Shown: one piece after another, positions 1 to 13,665 of the stretch
Numbering within the stretch: the first letter of the stretch is position 1
Layout: every line of letters starts with the position of its first letter
From: Paraspadella gotoi
Taxonomy: Eukaryota > Chaetognatha
Assembly (NCBI GenBank): GCA_051294375.1
Contig: CM119269.1
Location: 15,015,918 to 15,079,917 of the forward strand
Length of the DNA: 64,000 nucleotides
Direction of reading: 5' to 3'
Position numbers and translations under genes: made by a program
Notes under the pieces: model-generated
Told to the model about the DNA's origin: nothing
What the model saw: only the letters and a program-made list of their open reading frames with translations
Database searches by the model: none

Positions 1-450
1 ATGCGCGAACAAAAAGTATCCTTTATAAAAACCAGCGAGTGTGGAGGAAAAAATTGAATAAAAATCGGAAGGAAAAAGAAGATATTGGAAAAAGATGTGG
101 AAACGGGGTGGGGGAGAGGAAATGGAAAAAATAATAGGGGGAATGGAAAAAAATTGAAACGGGACAGAAATGGAAAAACGGAAACCGAACGAAAAAAAAA
201 AAAAAAGAATTCGAAACAGAGAAAAAAAAAAAGAACAAACGGAGAGAATGTAAACAGTGGGGAACCTTTGAAAAAAAGATAGAAAATATAGAAAATAAAT
301 AGAAAATATGACGAAGTTACTTTTTAAAAAAATAGAAGCATTAGTAAATAAACAACCAGACAAACCAGACATATTCCATGTTAGTTCCTTTCGTAAAAAC
401 CGACCGCACGTCCGACAAAAAAGGTCAGCAAGATCGGGGCCGGTCAGAGA

Positions 451-454
451 GAGA

Positions 455-531
<77 letters not shown>
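451..531 (+). repeat. (GA)n microsatellite
   Basis: About 40 GA units with minor interruptions. The surrounding 1-2700 region otherwise holds only A-rich and T-rich low complexity and no convincing gene. Confidence 0.95.
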
Positions 532-533
<2 letters not shown>

Positions 534-747
534 TTTTCTCTTTCTTCTGCCGAACCCAGTGGGGTAAGGGTCAGAGCTTTTTTTACAGTGGGACATGACG
601 AATACAAAATAACGAACCGGATTTCCATCGGCGATGTCCTTTATGTATAGAATTTTGGGCAGAGTGGAAATCTCATGACCCTCTTTTTTTGGTGACCTCT
701 TTTTACCGATTCTGGTTCAGTGCGAAAGGTCAAACTCAAATCCCGGC

Positions 748-826
748 TGATTTATCAATATCCTCAATATGATTTATCAATATCCTCAATATGATTTATC
801 AATATCCTCAACATCCTCAATTTATG
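748..826 (+). repeat. short tandem repeat, three units of about 23 bp
   Basis: TGATTTATCAATATCCTCAA repeated three times with AT joins. Confidence 0.9.
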
Positions 827-1796
827 AAAATTACAAAATTACTTGTTTCACTATTTTAAGTATTAGATTTTATAATATTCATTAAAAAATATCTATTATA
901 AATTCTATATTTTTTTAATTATTATTATTTTGTATTAAATTTGGTTTTTGATAAACTAAGTCTGAAAATATTATATTATTAATGGGAGAGGGTTAGTATT
1001 AGTGTTAGTTTTTTTTTTTATGTGGAATCCAAAATATATCTGTTTATTATCTATTTTTATCTGTCCAACGAATCTCTAAAGATACCGGAAACCATATTGA
1101 GCTTTCATTTCCCTTCTCAATACATTATCTGCCATTGGGCGCAAACTCGAATCGAAAAAGAAAAAGAGCCATCGCGCCCCGACGCCAATGATCCGCAGCA
1201 GCAGTGGAGGCTGTTTCGCGCCGCTACGCAGTTAACGTTCCAATAACGAAAAGCAATAATTCCGTATCATCCACATCGGAATTTTCAAAAGGCCCCCACC
1301 TCCCATTAATCTCCGTTTCCCCTCCCTCTTCGTCAACAATCCCCTAATCTCCGTTTAATCCCCGGATTCGCAGTCCCCTTCAATCCCTCACTCATCCCCC
1401 CCTTTCTTCCCCTTCATACTCGCGTTCCCCCTCATCTCGACGCTGGAACGAAACGACAAAGACATATGCATCGGTCGCTGTTTCCCAGAGCAGAGAACCA
1501 CTTTCACTTTTATTGGGTTAAGAGATGGAAAAACCAACATATAAACACGAATAACTGCGAAGATGGGAAAAAATGGGGAAAAAAAAAAAAAAGAAAGATC
1601 AAATTGGAAATACGTACTATAAAAATAAAGAACGTGGGGAGGTTTTTTTAATTGCTAACGATTTAACACGGTTTGTCAATATTCTATTTATTTTTTTTTC
1701 CCTTTCTTTTATTTATTCATATTTGTTTATTTATTTTTGATTATTATTCTATTCATGTTTATTTGTTCATATTTTCTTTGTTTTTTTTTTGTTTTT

Positions 1797-1797
1797 T

Positions 1798-1861
<64 letters not shown>

Positions 1862-1864
1862 TCC
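1797..1864 (+). repeat. (TTTC)n tetranucleotide repeat
   Basis: About 16 units of TTTC in a T-rich stretch. Confidence 0.95.
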
Positions 1865-2029
1865 TCCAAGACCTCTCTCAAAACCCCGCCATCCATTCAA
1901 CAAGGTCAATTTGCTCTGGCTGCCTTTTCCCCTCCGAGGTCATTTGGCAAAACTGCGACGATTAAATAAGTCAACGTTTCTTTCTTTAAAACTATTTCCT
2001 TTTTTTAGTGTCTCTGTTTTATTCGTTGG

Positions 2030-2340
2030 CAAGGTTTTGCTCGAGCCACGGGCGCCTGTTTAACAATCGGGACTTCTTTAACATCCGGGTTTTTGCTCGA
2101 GATGCGGACGCCTCTTAATCATCCAAGTTTTAACCTAAGATACGGTTTCCTCTTTATCTAAGTATAAATTAGCGCCTTTTTAACAGCGAGGTTTTGGCGG
2201 GCGCCTCTGGAACAACCGGGCTATTTCCCGGGTCGGAGGTGCCTTTTTAACATCCGGGTTTTTGCCCGAGATACTATGGGCGCCTCTTTAACATCCGGGC
2301 GAGAGACCCGGGCTACTCTTTAACATCCGGGTTTTTGGCA
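2030..2340 (+). repeat. degenerate minisatellite, units about 45-60 bp
   Basis: Six or so decayed units built on GGCGCCTCTTTAACATCCGG and GTTTTTGCTCGAGA. No coding frame. Confidence 0.75.
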
Positions 2341-2730
2341 TCATTTTTCCCTCGAGGTTCCGGTTTCGCTCTCGCGAGAAGGACGTAAAAACGAGAATGC
2401 GCTATAAAGAGTTAAAGACTTTCGGCTAAAACGAGATGGAAGAAAGTTGTTTCCGGCTAAAAAAAAAAAGAAACAAAAAGGGTATACACATGCCATTGTC
2501 AACGGCATTAACTTTCCTCCTTTCCAGAGAAATCTGGCAACCAAATATTTGTGCAATATGCATAGAGCGGTGGTGGAACAAAATGTTGAAATAAAAATGC
2601 CTTTCCACGAAAAAAAACTTGAGAGGATCGAACCAGGAACCCAAAAGCAAGGGGGCGAACGATCTTACAAGAACGCCAAGGAGTCTCAGCCTAATCTGGT
2701 TAAAGTAAGTCCCTCAGGTTTTAAACTCAC

Positions 2731-3344
2731 TTCCTTTGGCTTCGTCCCATCCTGCGGCGGTCGTTCCTGCCGCAACCGTTTGCGCTGCGGACGTCTTCTC
2801 CGCCGCAAGTTTTTCCGATTCGTTTGCCGCAACTTCTCTTCGATGTTTGACGCGAACGTATAATTGAGATCTCGATGAATCTGGAAACGATTCATGTTGT
2901 TGTTATTGTCGTTGTTTTCAAAACTTTTTTAATCATTTATCTCGTTGATAGTTGATCATTTATCACAAATTGTCCCGTGGTGAGACTTCGGTTGCTCCTT
3001 TTTCATTAATTTTATATTATTTCATATCATTTTTATCTGTAACTCCTCCAAGTCGAACGTCCATGTTTTATTTTGAATGGCAACAACCTAATCATTTCAC
3101 ATTTTTCATCCAAACAAAGCATCACAACGAAACTTTTTCACATCCTTCGATTTAAATATGATTCTTACCCTCGTCACCCTTCACTCGACTCACCTAATCC
3201 GGCGCCAATGACGTTCACGTCCAAAAGAATGATCATCAACGCGAGTGGCGCCGCCAAACGGCGACGGAATGAGATAAAAGAGCATCGCGACGTCGGACTC
3301 TTCCTCGCAGTCGTCGACGTCGTTGAAGTCGTTTTCATATCCAT
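2731..3344 (-). CDS. candidate exons of an unidentified minus-strand gene
   Basis: I do not recognise this gene. Two GC-richer blocks on the minus strand have splice-like borders. Block 1 (3344-3194) ends at a GTGAGT donor. Block 2 (2880-2731) follows a TTTCCAG acceptor and ends at another GTGAGT donor. One in-frame join starts at the ATG at 3344 and reads a basic, Ser/Thr-rich start, a hydrophobic stretch (LAAPLALMIILLDVNVIGAG) that could be a signal anchor, then an Ala/Glu/Lys-rich segment. A second frame of block 1, without that ATG, is also open and looks equally protein-like (ELFVILSDGYENDF). The frame is therefore uncertain. Downstream exons would lie below 2700 and I could not find them. 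It could also be untranslated or spurious. Confidence 0.3.
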
Positions 3345-5853
3345 CGCTGAGAATCACAAACAATTCACGATAAACCGGAAATTTGTGGGCGTGGCTTCAG
3401 CTGAAAGCTATAAAACTGAAGCTATAGTGGTAATAACTGAAGCTATAAAACGGAGCAGTTTGGCTCCGTCTTGTTATCAAACCCATTTTAACTTACCTTT
3501 CTATTCCTCATGACTCGTTCAGCTGTCGTAAAGCGAATTTGGCGAAGTTGAAAAAAATTTTTTGATCGTATTAAATCAATACGAACTTCATCCTGAACGT
3601 TTTATTGTTTTTTTTTAGTTTTTCTTTTCATTGTTTATAGTTTTTCTTTTCATTAATTGAAATTTTTTTCTCGTTTTTGAAGATTCGATTGATAATATTA
3701 TACTGGAAAATAAAAAAAAGATACTTCCATGTTATTTCGCGCCGCATCTGCCAAAAATCGTCAGCATCAATCTGAATTTGAGAAAAAAGCCTCCGAGGCA
3801 AGGGACTTTGGTTTTGATTCGATTCCGAACGCTCAGCCGATTCCTCTACTTTCCCCCCCTGCCCCTTTTTTCAACGTTTCTTTATAAGCTTTTATTTACT
3901 TAAAAGTTTCAACATACTTCTGAACAAACATCCGACACTTAGCAAAATCTTCCGTGCCTTTTTTTTCCAGCTGATATCGATCGCTTTTCCACTAGACTTT
4001 GAAGTATCGACAAATTTTTTCTCACTCATCCATGTCGTTTTTAGTCACGGAGCAACTCTATAAGTCACTTTTCGGTCGGTCTGTCTGTCGATTGTCAGTC
4101 GGTTAGTCAGTATGTCTGTCTGTTGGTCTGTCTCACTTTCGTTAAAATTGCAATAATTCTCCTATAGTTAGTTGCTCATTTGTTAAGACAGAAAAAACCT
4201 CAAATATACGCAACTGCTAGCGACACCTTCAGGAAATCCTAAAACTATAAAAAATAAAAGACTGAACTCCGATACAGTGCATGTCATAAATACACGGCTA
4301 GGATTTATTTTAGTTAATACTTGGCAGACTAGTAAGTCATTACTAAATGCTTCTCGTGCATATGTTTTATACTTGTATAGTCACGTGGTAGTCACGCAAA
4401 ATAAGGTAAATTGGGCATATTTCGTGTAATATCTGGTTGTTTGAAATGAAATTTTGCATAGCAGTGATCAACCTTAAAATGTTTGTTATAAATAAATTTT
4501 ATAGTCATGTAGTCATGTTATAACAGGAAAATTAACAGAAATTCATTGCGGTGCAACACATTGGATGGACCGATCTTGTTTTCCCCCCCAAAAAAACTTT
4601 TTTCACCATCGCACTTTTCCTCTTGTCTCTTTCCGGTTCTCTCCGACTTTTTTTTCGGCTCCATTCGTTATTCAAGGATTCAATTCGCGAATTCGTTGAT
4701 CATTTGTCTCAATTTCGCCGATTTTACCGCTAGAGGCGTTGGTAGGGAATAGGGAGATAACGATTTGCTACATTTGTCGATAAGAATGGTCTTCCATTTG
4801 TCGCCAAGATGGTTACATAGTTAGTCGCATGGAAACATGGTTGATAATGTAAACTAAATCATAAATAAAAACGCTTAATTCTAAATTAATTTTCAAAAAG
4901 TAAAGTAAAACTCAGGGTACAAGTCGAAGACACAAAACTTAAAAGATTAGAATGAATGGGGTATGACAAATTCAAAAAAAATCTTGCCGATTTTAAGCCC
5001 TAAAATTTCTTAGTCTTAATCTGAATCAAACTTAATCTAAATCAAAAGAAATCGTCACATAAACGAATTCGTAAGATCAAGAATTTGGATTCTTCTATCG
5101 TGATTGAAAAACGAAGGGCTTTGTGAATGGAAACGATCAGAAAACGATCAGGACCGAAGCGAATAAATTAGAGGTAGTATCGGTGAGAACGGAACTTTAA
5201 ACGTGGCTGTCCCATTTAAAAATTGAAAAAAAAGGATTAAGAATGAGCAAATCAGATGAAGCCTGTTTTGACAACGAAGTAGTTTTTAGTAATGTAATGT
5301 TATACTAAAAATCATAGATTTTGTAATTTTACCGTAATGACGAATTATTTAGATTAAGTTTCTATCTTAACTTTTAAAAAAACTGTTTAAAAAAAAAATA
5401 TATATATACTTTGCGGAAAAAAAAATGTAAAAAAGAAAAAATTTCATTCAATTTTAAATCCTTGAAAGGCCAGTGAAAGTGATTTCTCCGGATGGGTGAG
5501 AATGTCTCCTCGCAAAGGCCGTGTTTACGATGTCACATTTTGTGAGAGAACGTTCATATTTGGTCATCGTCCGCCAATGGTTTCGCTTTTGATAAAAATT
5601 AATTTTAGGTTCACAAAATTCCTAGGGACTGCGGGCAGAGAGTCACTAAAATGTTTCAAAGTAAGAATGCATTTATTCAACTAGTTAATAACGATAACAG
5701 TCAAAAGGCGACAGTTCTTTTACCATTGTTTGCAAACAATTCTTTTGATGGAGAAAAAAAATAACAAAAATTTGCGTGACATTTCGCCTTATTAACGACA
5801 AATGAAACTGAATGTAGAACGCAGCTCGCTCATCTCTCTCTCTTTCTCATTCC

Positions 5854-5889
<36 letters not shown>

Positions 5890-6204
5890 TAATGCCGTTT
5901 TTAACTAAGAATTGTAACCAATCAATATTTTTTTTCAACAAAAAAGGGAAAGGTGTTTAAAATGTACAACGAAAATCCCGGTCGTAATATATGTCCGTGT
6001 CGATTGATACAAAACAGCTTTGCCTTTTTGGGTTGAAACTTAAGATAAAAAAGTGAGAATTGCGAACATCGAAAGAAAAATAAATGAGAGATGGAAAAAA
6101 GAAAACATTAAACGAGAGAGAAGCTCCGCTGCTTTGGACTCGGCGCACGACGGGTTCTGCCGAGGAGAGAAAGGAAATCCAGGGCGGGAGGGAGAGGGAG
6201 AACG

Positions 6205-6280
<76 letters not shown>

Positions 6281-7039
6281 GGTCGGAGTCTGGTGGAGGA
6301 AAAAGGAGGAGAGAAAAAGGAGGAGGAGTAGAGGAAAAAGAGGAGGAGGAGGAGGAGGAGGAGGAGGAGGAGGAGGAAAATGGATGGGATGAACGTTCTC
6401 CGCTAAAGGGTTGTACCGAGTGCAACGGGATGAAAACGGTTCGGTTGAGGGGATTAAACTATCCCGTTCTGGGACGCCAACGAGACAGACGCGGAGACCG
6501 GGAGAGAGCGCGAGACGAGAGAGAGAAAGAGAGAGCGTTGCTTGGCAACACAAAAGTAAACACTCACGGAGCAATGAGCATCGAGCTGCAAAGAGCGAAA
6601 CGAAAAGTTAACTTTTTTCCCACGAAAAACTGAAAAAATGAACAACTCCCGATTTCGGAGTAAGCATTTCTATTTTGCAAATATATTTATAAATATACAT
6701 ACTAATTTACATATTCGGTTGTATCAGGCATTGGCCACTGTAAATGAAAATGTATTGTAGGAAGGGAGAAATTTAAATCAAAATAATAAATATATTTTGG
6801 AAGAGGTAAAGAAATAAAAACTTTTTCATAAGTATTTGTTGCGTGAGCTAAAAAATAAACAGGCAAGAATTTTTTTTTTTTTTTTTTTTGTAGATTTGCT
6901 TTTTTTACTTTTCATGGGCAATACTAATTCCCATAGCAATAAAAGTTGTCACTCCACTAATTAAAAGAAAATAACATCCGCCGTCTCAAAAGTAATACAG
7001 TGTAGTAACAAAGAACAACCACGCCCCCTTTTTTTCGAT
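3345..7039. other. intergenic region, no gene seen
   Basis: AT-rich DNA. It includes a GTCGGTCTGTCTGTC-type dispersed repeat (about 4056-4480), (CT)n at 5820-5888, (GA)n at 6202-6270 and (GGA)n at 6337-6376. The open frames over the GA/CT runs are low-complexity artefacts. The short plus-strand frame near 5496-5684 has no family features. Confidence 0.6.
6202..6376 (+). repeat. (GA)n followed by (GGA)n microsatellites
   Basis: About 33 GA units (6202-6270), a spacer of 65 bp, then about 13 GGA units (6337-6376). Confidence 0.92.
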
Positions 7040-10000
7040 TTAAACTTTGACGTCTCCGTCGGGATCGAATCCCGGATTCTTTTCCCCTCCGTTCATAGCG
7101 ACTTCGTTGGGTTTCACTTTCGAAGCCATGAGACAAGCCTCCGCCTCCACCTGTCGGACGAGGAAAAAAAAAACAAAAGGGCCATCAACGAAAATATGAA
7201 ATTGGTACAACCGTGATAAAATTTTAAAAATCATTTGAATGAAGAAGCTATCTTGACACTGACTTCGGTCGGGCTATCCATTTTTTGACAGGGGTAATCT
7301 CATATTGTCTCTCTAGGACTGAGTGTGTCTGTCTCGCTCGTTTTTCTTTTTCTCTCTTTCTCTCTCTTTCTCTCCCAAACCTGCAACGCCACTCCCGGAT
7401 AGAAAAAAAATGACGCCAAAAAGTCTTCGACGACGTTGCCCGGAATCCCACTCAGTCGTCGCGCCTGCAATCTGACCGTCGCGACAACGAGGGCGAAGGC
7501 GATGTAGAAGACCCAAGCGAGCGCCCAGATGCCGGGCACCGCCAACACGCAGATGTGCAGCACGATGAAGAGAAGGAGAAAGATGGCGAGGGGGACGACG
7601 AGAAATCGGCGACGCGGGCAGCCGGACATCTTTCCGGCGGCCAAACCGATGGTCGCCGGAGCCGCGAAGATGTTGAGGAACATCTCGGCCGTCAGCCGAG
7701 GATTCCAGGTGTCGACGGGATCGAGAAGTTGCACCTGAAATCGTCGATCGTTGAAGAGATCAATGATGCCGAATTCGTGTTGTAGCAGACGATAAATGGA
7801 GACGCAGACGAAGCAGACGACGATCGTGTAAGGCAGACCCATGACGATCGAGACGGTCTGCAGCGCCGTGAGGCCGTCGGATCCGCCGGCGACGAGCAGC
7901 GCAGTAGCGGTGGCGCCTTCGATCAAAGCCCAGACGGCACGCTGCACCCGAGGCGGCTCGGGGTCGCCGTTGGCCGAGAGAGAATCTATGACGAGAGAGC
8001 CAGAGTCAGAGGATGTGACAAAGTAGAGGATGATGCCGATGATGGAGATGACGGCCAAGAATCTTCCCACTCCTTCGTAAGAGAACATGAGTCCGAACCA
8101 CATTCCCTCCACCCCAGAACAAGAGAGTCGCTTGTAGATCCGTTCGTCCGCCTTCACTTTCTTCTCGTCAACTTTCCACTTTTCTCCCGCGACGCTCTCC
8201 ACGAATTTCGCCAAGCTGTCGTTGTAGACGCCTTCGCCTCGAATACGATCCCACGCCGTCTGGGTGCATCTCCCGCACCTGGAGACGCCCTTTTTGTCCA
8301 ACAGACAGACGGCGCCGTCGAAGTGGTCCGTCCACTTGGGTCCCATGGGCGCGTCGGGTTTGCCCTCGAGAGCGGCGCTCATTTTGGTAGCGTTGAGGCC
8401 GTGGTCGCAGCAGAGACCTTGCGACGCCGCTTGACGCTCGAGACGAATACCGGCGCCGCCGAAGACGACGATCCAGAGGAAAGCGAAGACGCAGGGCGCC
8501 GTCATCGTGCCGTTGATGAATTCCCGAATTGTGCGACCCTGTTTGGGTAAACTGACTGATAAAAATTATTACGAGACCTTTAAAAATGTTTTCAAAAGAA
8601 ATTATAAAATTTCAAATTTTTTATTAGATATCGAAAAATATTATTAAAAACTGGTTAAATCCTTTTTTGAAGATACATATCAAGATGATAATCTTCATTT
8701 TAGTTTTTTGATACACATGTTAAAAAACATAACTTTTTATTATTTTAGAAATACTAAGTATAATGTAAAATATTTTTATGGAATTTTGCACTTTTAATTT
8801 TTTTTTTCTTTTAAGGTTTTGACCAACCCAATTGACCTAATTAGAGAGTCTTTACCTTCGAGATGCGAGCGATGAACATCCCCACAAAGGGACACCAGGC
8901 AATCCACCAACCCCAGTAGAACATGGTCCATCCGTCCATCCAATTGTCTGGCCCGTCCATCTTCCCGTCGTCGTAGTCTCGACCGCGGTCGCGCCCGCCA
9001 GACGAGACCCCGATCTGCTCGAAGGCGTCGGTGTGCCAGCCCAACTGGAGAATCCACTGGAAGTAGAAGCCGACGCTCTGACAGAAGAGATTCATCAAGT
9101 AACAAGTGTTGTCGAGGAAGAGGACGAGGAGGAGGAGGAAGAGGCCGAAGACGAAGCAGATCTCGGACAGGCGCCGAATGCCGAGGCCGATGCCGGAGAT
9201 GGTGGAACAGGTGGCGACGACGGTGATGCACCAGATGATTATAAGCTGGAGATGGGTTGAGGTGGGATGGGGGAATATATATTTACTGACCTTGACTTTG
9301 ACCTTGAAGGTTTTCAGTATTTTGCGTCAGTAACCACATGCAACCTTCAACCATTCTTATATATATATATATCATATAATATCATTCAATTTTCATTCAA
9401 TTTTTCTTCAAGACAGTGACAAATGGAAAAGACAGTTTCTTCACTATTCATTGTCACATTAATAAAAATTGCAAAATTACTTGTTTCCCTACTTTATCTT
9501 TATAGATTCTACAATATTTAATGATATTTTGTTATTTTTGAGTCTTAAATCCGCAACTCTAGTTTTTTCTTCTTAATTTCCCTTCACTTCTTTTTTTTTT
9601 TGCTACCTGCAATCCTCTTTGCTCTCTGCAATCCTCTTTGCTCTCTGCAATCCTCTTTGCTTTTTGCAATCTTCATTGCTTTCTCAAATCTTCATTACTT
9701 TCTGCAATCTTCATTGTTTTCTGCAATCCTCTTTGCTTTCAGCAATCTTCATTGCTTGATGGACCTCGTATTTCTCTTTTTCCTTTTCTCGTCTCATTTT
9801 CCTTTCTAATTTTTCTCTCTACTTCTCCTTGCCTTGCTTTTCCTATGGCCTTTTTTCTTTTCCTTTTTTCTTTCGTAATCACCGGACATCGAGATCTGAG
9901 ATTCAATTCGCGAAGAAGTAAATGAGAAGGAAGATGTAAGAACTCCTTTGAGTCTTAAACTGGGAACAAACAATATATATATAATTATTTTTCTTCTGTT

Positions 10001-11659
10001 TAAGATTAATATAATATAAATAGATTTTTTTATAAATAGATTAATATAAAATATTATTATAAAATTATCCATTCATTTAACAAGCAAGGTATTTTGTTCC
10101 TTACTTTATCCAGGTTATGGTAGGTTAAAGCATAAATTTCTTCTCGGTTATTAATTAATTAATTAATTACAAAATCATTGAAGCAGACATTAGGTTCCTC
10201 TTCAAAAAAAAAAAAAAAATTGTAAATTATAATAATTAGTATAATAATAATTTTATTTAATTATGATATTATTTGTAAATTAATCCCATCCCAGACCTGA
10301 GCCGCCAATCCGATCGGAACTCCCGTCGGATCGAAGAAATTGATTCCCCTGTTGATCTGCAGGGCGCCGAGGCCCAGGGAGGTGCAGACCCCGAAGAGCG
10401 TCGTGAAGATGCTGAGGGTGTCGATAAAGTCGCCGACCCACCCGAAGATCTTGTCGCCGATCAGGGGCCAGAAGCAGCTCTTGATGGTCATGGGAAGGTC
10501 CTTGCGGAAGGCTGTGAGACCGAGGATGATCCCCATCACGCAGTAGACGATCCAGGCGTGAATTCCCCAGTGATACAGGGTCACGTTCATTGCGATTTGA
10601 GCCAGGGTGTTGTCCGGCATTGTGAAGTCGGCTTGGTAGCTATGAGGAAAGGATTAGATTATTTAATACCTTAATTTGAAAAAATAAATATAATTTATTA
10701 TGGATTTTTACGGTAGTAGATCATTGATATATACGCTTTTTGTGCATATATTTATAAATATAAATATGAAAAATAAGTAGAAAACAAATGATAAATGCTA
10801 TAAACCTTGATATCAAAGATAACACTTGAAAAAGCTAAAAAAACAATGAAGTTTACTAATTTATATATATATGCCACAGAGAATAACATACAGTACCGAT
10901 TGGAGAACGCGTAGTGAAAGATGGGTTCTCCGACTCCGTAAAAGAAAAGGCCGACTCCGATTCCGCAAGAGAAAAACATGAAGAACCACGTGAAGTCGTT
11001 GAATTCTGGTTCGTCGTCGTCTTTGCCCAGTTTCATTTGTGAATATTTGGAAAAGTAGAGCCAAATCACGAAGATCGCCCAAACGTCCTGTGGGTAACGT
11101 TTTGGACCTTTTCAAAAAAAATTGAGTCGTTTCTTGCTATGTAATTGGTACAAGCGACCCGAGCGAGGACAGAAGAATTGAAAAATTTGGCTTAAATACG
11201 TCACTTGTTTTTTATTTGTTTTTTTGGTTTTTTTGGTTTGTTTATTTGTTTAAATTTAGAGGTTGAAAAAATGTTTTTGTTTAAACATTAATGCTAATTT
11301 TTCGTCTCTAATCGCAAGCCTCCATGAGCGCGAAACAGATTGCGTATGATATTTAAAAAAAAAAAAAAACTTACCTGTGAACCGATGTAAAACCAAGTGA
11401 AGGTATTGGTGATCCAAGTCTTGGCGACGGCGAAGTGAACCTTGGCGTCGTCATCCGCGCAACAATAAGCGACGAAGGCGACGATGATGATTAGCGCTGA
11501 GATCGTGACGATCGGGTTGAAGCGAAGTCCGCAGAATCGAACCCAGCGACTTTGATCCTCGATCTTTTCCGTTTCGTCGCCGCGGCGTCGCCGAATCGGA
11601 CCGTCGGGCGGCGGCTGCGGCGGCGGCTGCGGCGGCGATGTTGAAGGATGAAGCGTCAT
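7040..11659 (-). CDS. BCCT-family transporter (betaine/carnitine/choline type), 6 exons
   Basis: Secondary transporter of quaternary-ammonium compounds, probably in the plasma membrane. Exons (minus): 11659-11375, 11087-10897, 10639-10297, 9245-8856, 8538-7381, 7150-7040. All join in phase to give 825 aa. Family signatures are clear. A glycine-rich GIGVGLFFYGVGEP (about residues 139-152) corresponds to the GMGIG region of BetP. HWGIHAW (182-188) and WGWWIAWCPFVG (384-395) match the tryptophan boxes lining the substrate site. ARISKGRTIREF follows directly. The protein is longer than bacterial members because of a Cys-rich extracellular insert (about 425-515) and a charged C-terminal tail. In the glycine motif, Ile replaces the Met seen in BetP, so ion coupling cannot be assumed. 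The start is the first ATG of exon 1; the frame stays open for a short way upstream. Real introns argue against bacterial contamination. Substrate is inferred from the family. Confidence 0.9.
9600..9757 (+). repeat. minisatellite of about 19-20 bp units
   Basis: Eight units of the type CTGCAATCCTCTTTGCTCT or TGCAATCTTCATTGCTTT, in intron 3 of the BCCT gene. Confidence 0.9.
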
Positions 11660-13665
11660 GGGCGTAGGCGGTAGAGGCGTCGAAAATGGCGACTTTTGAA
11701 AATTGGAATTTTTTTTTTTTTTCAGATTATGATTATTGACGAGTTATTAAAGTTGAAAACACTTTTAATCTTATTTTCTTAACTTTCTTGTTAAGGAATT
11801 TTATTTAATATTTTTTTACCCAAGCTCCTAAAATTAGTGAATTTATAGTTTATTTAAGTGATCCATTAACATTGCATTGAGAATGTATGTTCTGAATAAG
11901 AATTAAAATTTTGTAGTAATTATATGGCATCTTGAAGAATGGGTTCTAATTTTAATCGCAGAAACCTCAAAAGTTTTAACACGAGAAAGAAAAAGTAAGT
12001 CGCGACGTCTCCCCACTCTTTCAAAGGTAGGGCAAAGAATAAAATAATGGGGAAGAGGAAGAGCAAAATTTTATGGCGTAAAAAGTTTGATGGTGTAGTA
12101 AATAGTCCCTATTGTTTCTATTTCGCTATAAATGAAAAAAAAAAAGGATTTTAAAAGTCAAAATTTTAAATATAATAGACCTTTATCAAAAATTTAAAGG
12201 TGTTTGGGAGTTGAAATAATCAAGTAATCAATTAACAAGAACGGTAATTTCAATGTGTTGCGCCGCAGTGACTTTATTTTAATGTGTATTTTCTTTTGAT
12301 CACATATGTTATGATATGTCATAATATTACATTATATATAATATAACTTTCTTTGCCTGTTTATTTATGATATTGTACTGCATCAAAATTACGTCTTTTA
12401 TTACTTATAGTTTTAGGAATTCCCAAAGGCGGCGCAAGCATTCCCTTAGATTTAAGATTTTTTTCTGTCTTAANNNNNNNNNNNNNNNNNNNNNNNNCTC
12501 CGCAATGGTCAGTGGACAGTGGTAAGTTGGTCACTTAAGCCCTGTGATAGCTGATCTGGTGATTTGTCTCAAGGAAAGATCGACTCTTAGGGTCACCAAA
12601 ACCCGTTAGCGACGACGATGACGACGATTTTGGTCTTTTTGTCGTTTTCGTCTTCGTCTTCGGGCTGCAACTGGGATTAGGACGTTGACATGAGGTTGTC
12701 GGCACCAAACAATCTCGAGGCAGACGATCTAAAAATCGTCCTGAGAATCAAGTTCTTATGTGGCCTGATTAATTGGCAGAATACAGAAAATTGAGCGGGG
12801 AGAAGAAAGAGGTAGAAAGAAATGAAAAAAAAAAATAGAGAAGTAGAATAAAAGAAAAAAATGAAAAATTGAAAGAATTAAAAACTAACACTAAAACTAA
12901 AAGAGAGACAGAGAGGCTAAAAGAAAGAAAGAAGAAAAGAACCAAGGAGATAAATTAGGAAGTATACTGAGTGATGAAGATTCCGAAATAATATATTTTG
13001 CAAAAATTCAGGGCTGTCTTTTGTTTAATTTTTCAACTTTTCTCCACGTCCGTATATTTGAAAATCGTGCGCGAAATCCGAACCCATAAGGCAAACATAG
13101 GATCATCGGTTTGAAATAACCATGGTTACGATCTAAATTAGGAACATTACCTGTTTTTCTCTTTTTAAAAATTAGCTTCACATAATTCTGATAAGTCTTT
13201 ATTATTAACTTTTTTTATTTTAAAGAGGAGAAAAAATGCTACATGTTTCTTAGCTCATTTTTATTTTCGCTTTAATTTTAAGTAGTTTTTAATCATCAGA
13301 AAGAAATTGGAAAATTGAATTGATGTAGGTTCAAGTTGACTTCCTCTTCATAGACAGTCACTAAATAAAGAAGACTCATACAAATCTGTTATATTATACA
13401 TCATAGGAAATGCTAATCCGAGACCTTCAAAATCATTATTCATTATCATTAATATCTTTAAATTTTACTGTTGCATAGATATAATGTCACGAAATGTTAC
13501 AAACGAAAAAAATCATACTGAAGTTTATTTCTTTCCTTTATTTTCGTTGCGCTCGAAAAATGTAACGAATATATATACAGTTTTATTTGGTAACAACAAC
13601 AAAACAATAAACATTGAATGTTTAATTTTTATAGATAACTATTTCTAATTGTATCAAATCTCAAA
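11660..13665. other. intergenic region between BCCT and IQUB (divergent)
   Basis: About 2 kb of AT-rich DNA with the N gap. It must hold the 5' ends and promoters of both divergent genes, but no clear core elements are visible. A small GAC/GTC-rich patch lies at 12608-12665. Confidence 0.6.
12474..12497. other. assembly gap (N)
   Basis: A short run of N in the intergenic DNA between the BCCT and IQUB genes. Confidence 0.99.

Noticed and set aside
5957-6574. 205-aa Ser/Leu and Pro-rich frame on the minus strand
   Set aside because: It comes entirely from (GA)n and (GGA)n repeats; no splice context or family features.
7060-7085. tRNA-like T-arm GGGATCGAATCCC
   Set aside because: It is coding sequence of the last BCCT exon; no acceptor or anticodon stems surround it.
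7040-11659. BCCT gene as bacterial contamination or recent bacterial transfer
   Set aside because: It has five phase-consistent GT-AG introns and a eukaryotic-type extension, and lies among animal genes. Ancient transfer cannot be judged from the sequence.
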